This document shows positions 1 to 9,204 of a stretch of DNA of 36,245 nucleotides, piece after piece. The stretch covers positions 1 through 36,245 of the forward strand of contig JAGHUE010000031.1 in the NCBI GenBank assembly GCA_018064985.1. Direction: 5' to 3'. How positions within the stretch are numbered: position 1 is the first letter of the stretch; each line of letters begins with the position of its first letter. The position numbers and the translations under genes were made by a program. This DNA comes from Candidatus Colicola faecequi (GTDB lineage Bacteria > Bacteroidota > Bacteroidia > Bacteroidales > Paludibacteraceae). The notes beneath the pieces are model-generated. The model saw only the letters and a list, made by a program, of their open reading frames with translations, did not search any database and was not told the origin of the DNA.

Positions 1-16
1 ATAGCCGAAAGGCAAT

Positions 17-100
17 GCGCAGGTGGTGAAATTGGTATACACGCTACTTTGAGGGGGTAGTGGCTTCACGGCCGTGTGAGTTCGAGTCTCATCCTGCGCA
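17..100 (+). tRNA. tRNA-Leu (anticodon GAG)
   Basis: Acceptor GCGCAGG/CCTGCGC plus A discriminator; anticodon loop TTGAGGG in stem CTACT/GGTAG; T-arm GTTCGAGTC; long variable arm. Confidence 0.93.
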
Positions 101-102
101 CA

Positions 103-140
103 AAACAATCAGCCTCGCCAAACGGCGAGGCTGATTGTTT
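103..140. terminator. Bidirectional rho-independent terminator between tRNA-Leu and the convergent pspC gene
   Basis: 17-bp perfect stem AAACAATCAGCCTCGCC / GGCGAGGCTGATTGTTT, loop AAAC. Confidence 0.85.
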
Positions 141-161
141 GTATTGTCCCAATAAGTTTGC

Positions 162-1424
162 TTATTCTTCCGTTACTTCGAGTACGCCTTCCGAAGCACC
201 ATCTCCGAATTCGTCATCGAGTTGCTCGAGATTTTCCATCAGTATGGAATCTTCGAGTGTTCCTTCTTCTATCATCTGCTTGGCTTGCCCGAAAGTGATG
301 GTGTCGCCATTTACGATGATGGTTGCGTCTTCATCCATGTTCTCGAAAATGCGTTCCAACCGTTCGCCCAGATTCTCCATTTTCTCTTCGAACGAGTTGC
401 CTTCGAGTTCGCCTATCGATTTGCAGAAATTGATTCCGAAGATGAATAGGCAGATGAACGAGATGAGCCAGAGGATGATGGAAGTTGTCCAGAAGCCTTT
501 TGCCATCGGCTCATTCGTGCGATTGCGATGGATAGCCCAGGCTATCAGTACGATGATCGGGATAAGAATGGTCAGGATAGCTGCTAGTGCCCCGAACGCA
601 AATGAAGAGAATACGCCTCCGAGGTCAGCTCCCGGGAATACACCCATCAAAGCACCCATTCCGCCGAAAACCAGCCCGAATACAACTCCGAAGATAGCTA
701 CGATGAAAGGAAAACAGCAGATGCAGGCAATTGCAATTACCAGCACTTTCAGGCAGCCCCATGGGCCATCGCCTTTGTTCTGCTGCTTCAGATTGCCGTT
801 CTCGTCTACGTTCTCGCGAAGGCGTTCCACTTCCGCTTTGATATTCTCGGCCGATGGCTCTTCTCCTCGCATCTCCAGTCTGCGGGCTGCCGTATTGGCT
901 GCCGGAACGATCAGCCAGAGCAGCAGGTACAGGAAGAAACCGATGCCTTCGAGGAAGAGCAGAAGAGCTACTACGAGGCGAACCCATACGACGTCGATGC
1001 CGATCAGTTGTGCGAGTCCGGAGCATACGCCACCGATTACCTGGTGGTCGGTATCGCGGTAAAAACGCTTCTTGCGGGCCGGCTGTGCAGGTTGCGGTTC
1101 GGAGGTGGTGTTTGCCTCTTTGCCGTTTGCCGTTTCCGTTTCTTCCGAAGCCTCTTCGCCGTCGGTTATCATTTCGGGAGAACCGAGTTGGGCGGTTACG
1201 TCATTCACGAGATTGATGTTGACTACTTCGATGTGGCCGAACTTCAGATGCTGCGAGAAAAGTTCCGCGATACGGGCTTCGATATCTTGCATTATTTCGG
1301 TCTTGCTGTCGGAGTCTTCGAGATGCGACTCGATGCTCTTGAGGTATGCGTTGAGGATTTCGTATGCGTCCTCGTCGATGTGGTAAACGATACCGGCAAG
1401 ATTGATTGTTACTGTCTGTTTCAT
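162..1424 (-). CDS. PspC domain-containing membrane protein (420 aa)
   Basis: PspC-like segment RKKRFYRDTDHQVIGGVCSGLAQLIGIDVVWVRLVVALLLF..LLLWLIVPA followed by further hydrophobic segments; ORF track. Confidence 0.88.
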   Translation of the reverse strand: MKQTVTINLAGIVYHIDEDAYEILNAYLKSIESHLEDSDSKTEIMQDIEARIAELFSQHLKFGHIEVVNINLVNDVTAQLGSPEMITDGEEASEETETANGKEANTTSEPQPAQPARKKRFYRDTDHQVIGGVCSGLAQLIGIDVVWVRLVVALLLFLEGIGFFLYLLLWLIVPAANTAARRLEMRGEEPSAENIKAEVERLRENVDENGNLKQQNKGDGPWGCLKVLVIAIACICCFPFIVAIFGVVFGLVFGGMGALMGVFPGADLGGVFSSFAFGALAAILTILIPIIVLIAWAIHRNRTNEPMAKGFWTTSIILWLISFICLFIFGINFCKSIGELEGNSFEEKMENLGERLERIFENMDEDATIIVNGDTITFGQAKQMIEEGTLEDSILMENLEQLDDEFGDGASEGVLEVTEE

Positions 1425-1439
1425 AATGGTCAGTTTGTG

Positions 1440-1499
1440 TTAGATAAGTGAGCCGCAACTGATGAAAATGCTGATGGCGGCTATGACAATAGAGGTCAT
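1440..1499 (-). CDS. Putative 19-aa hydrophobic microprotein MTSIVIAAISIFISCGSLI
   Basis: ATG overlaps the padR TGA stop as ATGA; TAA stop lies 15 nt before the large pspC start; almost entirely hydrophobic. Too short for the ORF track. Confidence 0.5.
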   Translation of the reverse strand: MTSIVIAAISIFISCGSLI

Positions 1500-1822
1500 G
1501 GTTTATGTGTTATAGTGTTTATGGCTGTGCTGATGGAGTCCCATTCTTTCTCGAGCTCTGCGATGAGTGCCAGCCCTTCTTCCGTGATGCAGAAGTATTT
1601 TCGTGGAGGTCCGGAAGTGGATTCCTGCCAGCGGTAGCTGAGCAATCCTGCGTTTTTCATTCGGGTAAGAAGCGGATAGAGCGTTCCTTCCACGACGAGC
1701 AGGTTGGCATTTTTGAGTTCTTCGAGTATCTCGGTTGCATATACCTCACGGGATTGGATAATCTCCAGGATGCAGTATTCGAGGATACCCTTTCGCATCT
1801 GCGATTTGATGTTGTCTATCAT
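1496..1822 (-). CDS. PadR family transcriptional regulator
   Basis: 108 aa; KGILEYCILEIIQSREVYATEILEELKNANLLVVEGTLYPLLTRMKNAGLLSYRW..GPPRKYFCITEEG is typical PadR winged helix. Confidence 0.92.
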   Translation of the reverse strand: MIDNIKSQMRKGILEYCILEIIQSREVYATEILEELKNANLLVVEGTLYPLLTRMKNAGLLSYRWQESTSGPPRKYFCITEEGLALIAELEKEWDSISTAINTITHKP

Positions 1823-1931
1823 TATTTAGTCTGTTTAGGGTTGATAAATAGGTTTAATGGCAATGAGAGTTGTCAGGGTCGTGCTTCCCTGATGTGCACT
1901 TTCTTGATGGGGAGTGCTATTCTGCCCCGGG

Positions 1932-2123
1932 TTATGCTTCCTTGTTCGGCATGATGAGCGCGAGGATAATGTAGAGGATGAGGCCCGGGAAGCCGGCAAG
2001 GAAAGCGCTGCAGAGCGCATAGATTACGCGAACGATAGTAGGATCCATACCTGCATATTCAGCAATACCTGCGCAAACGCCTGCGAGTTTTTTGTCGTTG
2101 GACTTGGTGAGTTTCTTTTCCAT
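1932..2123 (-). CDS. Small PspC domain protein (63 aa)
   Basis: KKLTKSNDKKLAGVCAGIAEYAGMDPTIVRVIYALCSAFLAGFPGLILYIILALIMP. Confidence 0.9.
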   Translation of the reverse strand: MEKKLTKSNDKKLAGVCAGIAEYAGMDPTIVRVIYALCSAFLAGFPGLILYIILALIMPNKEA

Positions 2124-2155
2124 AATTGTAGTGTTTTAGTGTTTATGTATTTTGT

Positions 2156-2179
2156 TAATTGTAATTGTAATTGTAATTG
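2156..2179. repeat. Hexanucleotide tandem repeat (TAATTG)x4
   Basis: Four uninterrupted TAATTG copies read directly from sequence. Confidence 0.95.
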
Positions 2180-2246
2180 GTGCAATTTGCAGTTTGCCGT
2201 TGCGGAAGAAGAGGCTGTTTTGCTGTTCCTTTTCCGAATGACGATG

Positions 2247-2277
2247 CAAAATTATATAAAAATTTAGAACTATGCAA
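2247..2277 (-). promoter_or_regulatory. Bacteroidetes-type promoter for the pspC-padR-pspC operon
   Basis: On the minus strand: TAATTTTG (-7, 2247-2254) and TTG (-33, 2275-2277) with a 20-nt spacer. Confidence 0.65.
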
Positions 2278-2365
2278 TACATAGTACTAGAAAAGTGTAA
2301 TATTTTGTGAAATAGATATTGTTTTTCGGTTTTTTGTTATGTTTAGGTTGCAAAATGCGTAAAAA

Positions 2366-2397
2366 TTTGGCGTTTCGGGTTAAAATTACTATCTTTG
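2366..2397 (+). promoter_or_regulatory. Bacteroidetes-type promoter for guanine deaminase
   Basis: TTTG (2366-2369), 20-nt spacer, TATCTTTG (2390-2397). Confidence 0.75.
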
Positions 2398-2452
2398 CCG
2401 AGACAAAAAAGAACACGAGCTTCCGAAAAGCTCTCAATAATATCAGACAGAA

Positions 2453-3736
2453 ATGAAGATTTACAAAGCGAATATTGTTTTTACTCCGACGAAGGACCGT
2501 TTTGAGGTATTGGAAGGCGGCTATGTGGCTGTGACGGATGAAGGACTGGTGGAGGGAACGTATGAAACGTTGCCCGAGCACCTGCAGGGAGTGGCGGTCC
2601 GGGATTTCGGCAACCGATTGCTTATCCCCGCGTTCTGTGACTTGCACGTGCATGCGCCCCAGTACAGAAATATGGGTCTGGCTATGGATATGGAGCTGCT
2701 GCCCTGGCTGAATGCGTATACGTTTCCGGAAGAGAAGAAGTTTTCCGATCTGAAATATGCGGAAAAGATCTACAGACGGTTTGTGCATGAGCTCTGGATG
2801 CAGGGCACCATGCGAAGTGCCGTATTTGCGACCATTCACCCGGAGGCGACTCTGCTGCTTGCCGATCTGTTCAAGGAAACAGGCATGGGCGCGTATGTCG
2901 GGCTTGTGGGAATGAACCGCAATTGCCCGGAGGATTTGCGTAACACGACCGAGGATCTGGTGAGAGGAACGCTGGAACTGACGGAATATCTGGAGCGGAC
3001 TGCAAGGAAAGATCGCGCGGCTGTGAAGGCTATTTTGACTCCGCGTTTTGTTCCTTCCTGTACGGACGACATGCTGGAGGCATTGGGGAAACTGGCAAAA
3101 GAATACGGATTGCCCGTGCAGTCGCATCTGAGCGAGAACGTGAACGAAATCGCTTGGGTAAAAGAGTTGGAGCCGCAGGCAGAGACGTATGGCGATGCGT
3201 ATTACCGCTATGGGCTTTTCGGCCAGACGCCTACGCTGATGGCTCACTGCTGCTATTCGGACGGAAAAGAACTCGAACTGCTGAAGAAGCAGCACGTGTA
3301 TGCGGTTCATTGTCCGATGTCGAATGCGAATCTGGCTTCTGGAATGGCGCACGTGCGCACGTTCCTGGAGGAAGGAGTGCCCGTGGCGCTCGGTTCGGAT
3401 GTTTCCGGAGGCAACAACATGTCGATTCTCCGCTCTATACAGTATGCGCTTCAGGTGAGCAAGCTGCTCTATGCAGAGACGAAGGGACAGGCGGTCAATC
3501 TGACATTGAGCGAGGCGTTTTATCTGGCTACGAAGTCGGGCGGCTCGTTCTTCGGGAAGGTGGGCTCGTTCGAAAAAGGCTACGAGTTTGATGCACTGGT
3601 GGTGGATGATTCGTATCTGAATTACTTGGGTTACCCGCTGATGAACCGTATCGAGCGGTTCGTTTATCTGGGTGACGACAGAGATATTCGGGTGCGTTTC
3701 TGCAAGGGTGTGGAGATAGAAGAACCGAAAATGTAA
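2453..3736 (+). CDS. guaD: Guanine deaminase (amidohydrolase superfamily)
   Basis: 427 aa; metal-binding HVHAPQY, QSHLSEN, MAHCCY, LGSDVSGG motifs. Confidence 0.88.
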   Translation: MKIYKANIVFTPTKDRFEVLEGGYVAVTDEGLVEGTYETLPEHLQGVAVRDFGNRLLIPAFCDLHVHAPQYRNMGLAMDMELLPWLNAYTFPEEKKFSDLKYAEKIYRRFVHELWMQGTMRSAVFATIHPEATLLLADLFKETGMGAYVGLVGMNRNCPEDLRNTTEDLVRGTLELTEYLERTARKDRAAVKAILTPRFVPSCTDDMLEALGKLAKEYGLPVQSHLSENVNEIAWVKELEPQAETYGDAYYRYGLFGQTPTLMAHCCYSDGKELELLKKQHVYAVHCPMSNANLASGMAHVRTFLEEGVPVALGSDVSGGNNMSILRSIQYALQVSKLLYAETKGQAVNLTLSEAFYLATKSGGSFFGKVGSFEKGYEFDALVVDDSYLNYLGYPLMNRIERFVYLGDDRDIRVRFCKGVEIEEPKM

Positions 3737-3742
3737 GACAGG

Positions 3743-3769
3743 AAGACCGGCAATGAGCCGGCCTTCTTT
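3743..3769 (+). terminator. Probable terminator downstream of guaD
   Basis: CCGGC-AATGA-GCCGG core with flanking AAG/CTT pairing followed by TTCTTT. Confidence 0.6.
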
Positions 3770-3778
3770 GTGTATAGA

Positions 3779-3873
3779 AAGTCTTACTCAAGTCTTACTT
3801 ACGTCTTACTTTTGTCCTGCTTACTTCCTTCTGAAAGTCTGCTCGAAGTCTACTGAAAGTCTACAGTACGTCC
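3779..3873. repeat. Degenerate tandem array with about 11-bp period
   Basis: AAGTCTTACTC/AAGTCTTACTT/ACGTCTTACTT/TTGTCCTGCTT/ACTTCCTTCTG/AAAGTCTGCTCG/AAGTCTACTG/AAAGTCTACAG/TACGTCC. Confidence 0.8.
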
Positions 3874-4071
3874 ACACGGGGAGGGAGAGAAATTTTGTGG
3901 GAAAAGGGTGAGGTCAGACAGGCTCTTGCGCGCGCGAGCGAATGCGTGCGTATTATTAGAATAGGTACGTGTATGATGCGTGTACGGGGGTGTGTATGCG
4001 AGTGCATGATAGTCAATAAGTTGTGTATTATAAGAAAAATGCATAAAAATGCAATTTTTTTGTCGAAAAAC

Positions 4072-4102
4072 TTGTGTATATCAAATATTTGTAGTAATTT
4101 TG
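4072..4102 (+). promoter_or_regulatory. Bacteroidetes-type promoter of the str operon
   Basis: TTG (4072-4074), 20-nt spacer, TAATTTTG (4095-4102), about 75 nt before the rpsL start. Confidence 0.75.
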
Positions 4103-4178
4103 CAGTCCGGATTATGGGGTAAACTATGCCCGATCCGCAATAAGTAACTGATATATAAGAAATTAAACAAAAAGTAAG

Positions 4179-4559
<381 letters not shown>

Positions 4560-4742
4560 TCTTAGCGCGTGATAAGAAACGCAAATCCCAATTTTAACTA
4601 ACGTTCCCTACGCGGGAACACGAAGAAGAATGGGTTGAATAGGTTGAGTAATCCCCACGAGCTGGAGATGAAGACTGAAACCAACCAAACATCAGCGGAA
4701 AGGCAACTTGAGGCTGATTCTTAAACAAAACAAATTACAACA

Positions 4743-5219
4743 ATGAGAAAAGCAAAACCAAAGAAACGCGTGATCCTTCCGGATCCAGTGTACGGTGAAG
4801 TAATGGTGGCTAAGTTTGTAAACCACCTTATGCTTGACGGTAAGAAGAACACCGCTTACGGTGTATTCTATACCGCTCTCGAGACTGTTGGCCAGAAGAT
4901 GGCAAGCGCTGAGAAGCCGGCCCTCGAGATCTGGAAGCAGGCTCTCGACAACATCACTCCGCTCGTAGAGGTTAAGTCCCGTCGTATCGGTGGTGCAACC
5001 TTCCAGGTTCCGACCGAAATCCGTGCTGACCGCAAGGAGTCTATTGCAATGAAGAATATGATTCTCTTTGCTCGCAAGCGCGGTGGCCACACGATGGCAG
5101 AGAAGCTCGCTGCAGAGATCATGGATGCATTCAACAATCAGGGTGGTGCATTCAAGCGTAAAGAGGATATGCACCGTATGGCTGAGGCTAACCGTGCATT
5201 CGCACACTTCCGTTTCTAA
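4743..5219 (+). CDS. rpsG: 30S ribosomal protein S7
   Basis: [40 protein letters not shown]. Confidence 0.99.
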   Translation: MRKAKPKKRVILPDPVYGEVMVAKFVNHLMLDGKKNTAYGVFYTALETVGQKMASAEKPALEIWKQALDNITPLVEVKSRRIGGATFQVPTEIRADRKESIAMKNMILFARKRGGHTMAEKLAAEIMDAFNNQGGAFKRKEDMHRMAEANRAFAHFRF

Positions 5220-5242
5220 TATAATTAAGGTACACTAAAGTA

Positions 5243-7363
5243 ATGGCTAAACACGATCTTAGTTTAAACCGCAATATCGGCATTATGGCTCACATCGATG
5301 CCGGTAAGACCACTACCTCCGAGCGTATTCTTTTCTATACCGGTCTGACCCACAAAATCGGTGAGGTCCACGATGGTGCAGCAACCATGGACTGGATGGA
5401 GCAGGAGCAGGAGCGTGGTATCACCATCACTTCTGCAGCAACGACCGCTTACTGGAACTTCGAGGGTAAGAAGTATAAATTCAACCTCATTGACACTCCG
5501 GGGCACGTTGACTTCACTGCTGAGGTAGAGCGTTCTCTCCGCGTCCTCGATGGCGCAGTTGCAACTTACTGTGCTGTAGGTGGCGTTGAGCCTCAGTCTG
5601 AGACTGTATGGCGTCAGGCAGACAAGTACAATGTACCGCGTATCTGCTACGTAAACAAGATGGACCGCTCGGGTGCCGACTTCCTTGAGGTTGCTCGTCA
5701 GATTCATGACGTTCTCGGTGCAAACGCTTGCCCGATTCAGTTGCCGATCGGCGCTGAGGAGACCTTCAAGGGTGTTATTGACCTTGTAAAGATGAAAGCT
5801 ATTCTCTGGCACGATGAGACTCAGGGTGCTGAGTACAGCGTAGAAGAGATTCCTGCTGACCTTCTTGCAGAAGCAGAAGAATGGCGCGACAAGATGCTCG
5901 AGAAGTGCGCTGACTTCGATGACAATATCATGGAGAAGTACTTCGAGGATCCTTCCACCATCACCGAGGCTGAGATTCGCGCAGCTATCCGCAAGGGTAC
6001 GCTTACGATGCAGCTCTTCCCGGTAATCTGCGGTTCTTCGTTCAAGAACAAGGGTGTACAGACCATGCTCGACGCTGTTTGCGCATATCTGCCGTCTCCG
6101 CTCGATATTGAAGCTATCAAGCGTACCGATCCGCGCTACGAAGGCGAAGAGTGGATTGAGCGTCATCCGAGCGATGACGAGCCTCTTACCGCTCTTGCAT
6201 TTAAGATCGCTACCGACCCGTATGTAGGTCGTCTCTGCTATTTCCGCGTATATTCCGGTCATCTTGACGCAGGTTCTTACGTATACAATCCGCGCAGCGG
6301 CAAGAAGGAGCGTATCTCCCGTATTTTCCAGATGCACTCCAATCACCAGAACCCGGTAGAAGTTATCGGCGCAGGTGATATCGGCGCAGGCGTAGGTTTC
6401 AAGGATATCCGCACCGGTGATACTCTCTGCTCTGAGGAAGCTCCGATCGTACTCGAGTCGATCGATTTCCCGGATCCAGTGATCTCCATCTCGGTTGAGC
6501 CGAAGTCTCAGGCTGACCTCGCTAAGCTTGATAGCGGTCTCGCTAAGCTTGCTGAAGAGGACCCGACCTTCCAGGTTCGCACCGACGAGCAGTCCGGTCA
6601 GACCATTATCTCCGGTATGGGTGAGCTTCACCTCGAGATTATCGTTGACCGTCTGAAGCGTGAGTTCAAGGTAGAGTGCAACCAGGGCCGTCCGCAGGTA
6701 GCATACCGTGAGGCAATCAGCCAGGCAGTAGAGCTCCGCGAGGTTTACAAGAAGCAGTCCGGTGGTCGTGGTAAGTTTGCAGATATCATCGTTCGCGTTG
6801 AGCCTGCAAGCGACGAAGATCCGGTAGGTCTGACTTTCGTAGACGTTGTAAAGGGCGGTAACGTGCCTAAGGAATTCATCCCGTCTGTACAGAAGGGCTT
6901 CACCGCAGCAATGAAGAACGGCGTACTTGCCGGCTTCCCGCTCGATAAACTGAAGGTTACTCTTATGGACGGTTCGTTCCACCCGGTTGACTCCGATCAG
7001 CTTTCGTTCGAAGTTTGCGCTCAGATGGCATTCAAGAATGCTTGCGCAAAGGCTAAGCCTATCCTCCTCGAGCCGATTATGAAGGTAGAGGTTGTTACTC
7101 CGGAAGAATCGATGGGTGACGTAATCGGTGACTTGAACAAGCGTCGCGGTATGGTAGAAGGTATGGACACCGGTCGCAACGGCGGTCGTATCATCAAGGC
7201 CAAGGTGCCTCTGTCCGAAATGTTCGGTTATGTATCTGACCTCCGTACCATCACTTCGGGTCGTGCAACTTCCTCTATGGAGTTCTCGCACTACGATGCA
7301 CTCTCTTCGCAGCTCGCTAAGGCAGTTCTTACTGAGGCCGGCGGTCGCGTAGATCTGGTATAA
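5243..7363 (+). CDS. fusA: Elongation factor G
   Basis: [45 protein letters not shown]; 706 aa. Confidence 0.99.
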   Translation: MAKHDLSLNRNIGIMAHIDAGKTTTSERILFYTGLTHKIGEVHDGAATMDWMEQEQERGITITSAATTAYWNFEGKKYKFNLIDTPGHVDFTAEVERSLRVLDGAVATYCAVGGVEPQSETVWRQADKYNVPRICYVNKMDRSGADFLEVARQIHDVLGANACPIQLPIGAEETFKGVIDLVKMKAILWHDETQGAEYSVEEIPADLLAEAEEWRDKMLEKCADFDDNIMEKYFEDPSTITEAEIRAAIRKGTLTMQLFPVICGSSFKNKGVQTMLDAVCAYLPSPLDIEAIKRTDPRYEGEEWIERHPSDDEPLTALAFKIATDPYVGRLCYFRVYSGHLDAGSYVYNPRSGKKERISRIFQMHSNHQNPVEVIGAGDIGAGVGFKDIRTGDTLCSEEAPIVLESIDFPDPVISISVEPKSQADLAKLDSGLAKLAEEDPTFQVRTDEQSGQTIISGMGELHLEIIVDRLKREFKVECNQGRPQVAYREAISQAVELREVYKKQSGGRGKFADIIVRVEPASDEDPVGLTFVDVVKGGNVPKEFIPSVQKGFTAAMKNGVLAGFPLDKLKVTLMDGSFHPVDSDQLSFEVCAQMAFKNACAKAKPILLEPIMKVEVVTPEESMGDVIGDLNKRRGMVEGMDTGRNGGRIIKAKVPLSEMFGYVSDLRTITSGRATSSMEFSHYDALSSQLAKAVLTEAGGRVDLV

Positions 7364-7520
7364 AAAACCAAACATGTTGCAACTAAAATTCCTGGGTGTC
7401 TCCAAAAAAGACGCCTGGGATTTAGTGCGCAAAACCGAATACTGCCGAAAACCGGTTCTCCAAGCGTATGACTCTTTGAAGAAATCGGTCGAGGCAATTA
7501 ACAACAAACAAAACAAAATT

Positions 7521-7826
7521 ATGAGTCAGAAAATTCGTATCAAACTGAAATCTTACGATCACAACTTGGTAGACAAGTCTGCTGACAAGATCGTAAAGAC
7601 CGTAAAAGCTACCGGTGCAGTTGTCAGCGGTCCTATTCCATTGCCAACTCACAAGCGTATCTTCACTGTAAACCGCTCCACCTTCGTAAACAAGAAGAGC
7701 CGTGAGCAGTTCGAACTCTCCAGCTACAAGCGCCTTATCGACATCTATCAGAGCAACGCCAAGACCGTTGAAGCCCTGATGAAGCTCGAGCTTGCAAGTG
7801 GTGTAGAAGTAGAAATCAAGGTTTAA
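7521..7826 (+). CDS. rpsJ: 30S ribosomal protein S10
   Basis: [46 protein letters not shown] track extends upstream to 7374 but S10 homology starts at 7521. Confidence 0.96.
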   Translation: MSQKIRIKLKSYDHNLVDKSADKIVKTVKATGAVVSGPIPLPTHKRIFTVNRSTFVNKKSREQFELSSYKRLIDIYQSNAKTVEALMKLELASGVEVEIKV

Positions 7827-7941
7827 TACCCCAACAATCAACAGAGAGTGCTTACCCTCCAGCTATTGAGAGCTATGGTAAGCCGCCTCAATCTATTAAC
7901 AAGAAGGTCAAGCGTGACCTTCACAAAACAAAACATTTGAA

Positions 7942-8559
7942 ATGCCAGGATTAATTGGTAAAAAGATCGGTATGACATCGGTCTTCGGTGCTGACGGCAA
8001 GAACATTCCGTGCACCGTTATTGAATGTGGTCCTTGTGTTGTAACCCAGATCAAGACTGTAGAGACCGACGGCTATGCAGCAGTTCAGCTCGGCTTCCTC
8101 CCGAAGAGCGAGAAGCACACTAACAAAGCAGAAGCAGGTCACTTTGCAAAGGCAGGCGTACAACCGATGACCCACTTGGTTGAGTTCAGTGGTTTTGAAC
8201 AGGAGCTTCATCTCGGCGACACCATTACTGTCGACATGTTCAAAGAGAACTCATTCGTTGATGTAATCGGCACCTCTAAGGGTAAAGGTTTCCAAGGTGT
8301 AGTAAAGCGCCACGGTTTCGGCGGCGTAGGACAGGCAACCCACGGTCAGGATGACCGTCTTCGTGCACCGGGTTCTGTAGGTGCTTGTTCTTATCCTTCT
8401 CGTATTTTCCCGGGCCTCCGCATGGCAGGTCACATGGGTGACGAGCGCGTAACCGCACAAAACCTTCAGGTACTTAAAGTAATCCCTGAGTACAACCTTA
8501 TCATGGTTAAGGGCAGTATTCCAGGTTGTAAGAATTCAATTGTTTGCATCAATAAGTAA
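7942..8559 (+). CDS. rplC: 50S ribosomal protein L3
   Basis: [30 protein letters not shown]. Confidence 0.99.
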   Translation: MPGLIGKKIGMTSVFGADGKNIPCTVIECGPCVVTQIKTVETDGYAAVQLGFLPKSEKHTNKAEAGHFAKAGVQPMTHLVEFSGFEQELHLGDTITVDMFKENSFVDVIGTSKGKGFQGVVKRHGFGGVGQATHGQDDRLRAPGSVGACSYPSRIFPGLRMAGHMGDERVTAQNLQVLKVIPEYNLIMVKGSIPGCKNSIVCINK

Positions 8560-8561
8560 TT

Positions 8562-9191
8562 ATGGAACTCTCTATCAAAAACATCAAAGGTGAGGAGACC
8601 GGTAAGAAAATCGCTCTCAACGAGGCCATCTTCGGCATCGAACCTAACGATCACGCCATTTACTTGGATGTAAAGCAATTCATGGCAAACAACCGTCAGG
8701 GTACTCACAAAGCAAAGCAACGTTCTGAAATCGCAGGTTCTACCCGCAAGCTCGGTCGTCAGAAAGGCGGCGGTGGCGCACGTCCGGGTGATATCAAGTC
8801 TCCGGTACGCGTAGGCGGTGGCCGTATCTTCGGTCCGGTACCTCGCGACTACAGCTTCAAGCTCAACAAGAAGCTCAAGCAACTCGCACGTAAATCAGCT
8901 CTTTCGCTTCGCGCAAAGAACGACCAGATCATCGTTCTGGACGCTATCAATTTCGAAGCACCGAAGACCAAGACTTTCGTAGCAGCTCTCGAAGCACTGA
9001 AGCTTGCCGACAAGAAGGCACTCTTCGTAACCGCAGAGATCAACGAAAATCTCTTCCTCTCCGCTCGCAACATCCAGAAGGCTAACGTAATCAACGTTAA
9101 CGAGCTGAATACCTACGCAATTATGAACGCAGAGGCAGTAGTTCTCCTCCCGGAGACCGTCGCTGCAATCGAAGCAACTTTTAACGCATAA
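8562..9191 (+). CDS. rplD: 50S ribosomal protein L4
   Basis: [37 protein letters not shown]. Confidence 0.99.
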   Translation: MELSIKNIKGEETGKKIALNEAIFGIEPNDHAIYLDVKQFMANNRQGTHKAKQRSEIAGSTRKLGRQKGGGGARPGDIKSPVRVGGGRIFGPVPRDYSFKLNKKLKQLARKSALSLRAKNDQIIVLDAINFEAPKTKTFVAALEALKLADKKALFVTAEINENLFLSARNIQKANVINVNELNTYAIMNAEAVVLLPETVAAIEATFNA

Positions 9192-9196
9192 GGAGG
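9191..9196 (+). promoter_or_regulatory. Strong Shine-Dalgarno motif AGGAGG upstream of rplW
   Basis: AAGGAGGTCAAAGTTATG; 8 nt between motif and start. Confidence 0.85.
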
Positions 9197-9204
9197 TCAA
9201 AGTT

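Noticed and set aside
76-1062. 328-aa plus-strand ORF overlapping tRNA-Leu and pspC
   Set aside because: Starts inside the tRNA and is Ser/Pro-rich shadow sequence of the minus-strand PspC gene.
1835-2020. 61-aa minus ORF overlapping small pspC
   Set aside because: Out of frame with the clear PspC-domain ORF at 1932..2123, Ser/Arg-rich, no support.
2270-3352. 360-aa minus-strand ORF opposite guaD
   Set aside because: guaD on the plus strand has clear catalytic motifs and a promoter; the antisense product is His/Arg/Gln-rich with no domain signature.
3895-4122. 75-aa plus ORF and overlapping minus ORFs in the guaD-rpsL intergenic region
   Set aside because: Extends across the predicted str promoter, is Cys/Ile/Arg-rich, and has no recognisable motif; likely chance reading of alternating purine-pyrimidine DNA.
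5264-7516. 750-aa open frame antisense to fusA
   Set aside because: Overlaps essential fusA completely, has low-complexity Leu/Thr/Ser-rich composition without recognisable motifs, and similar open antisense frames occur opposite rpoB, tuf and other high-expression genes here. Explained by codon bias.
7374-7520. 49-codon in-frame N-terminal extension of S10
   Set aside because: S10 homology starts at the ATG at 7521. Upstream codon usage (cga, cta, tta) differs from the ribosomal genes, and the region forms a strong RNA hairpin, so it looks like leader.
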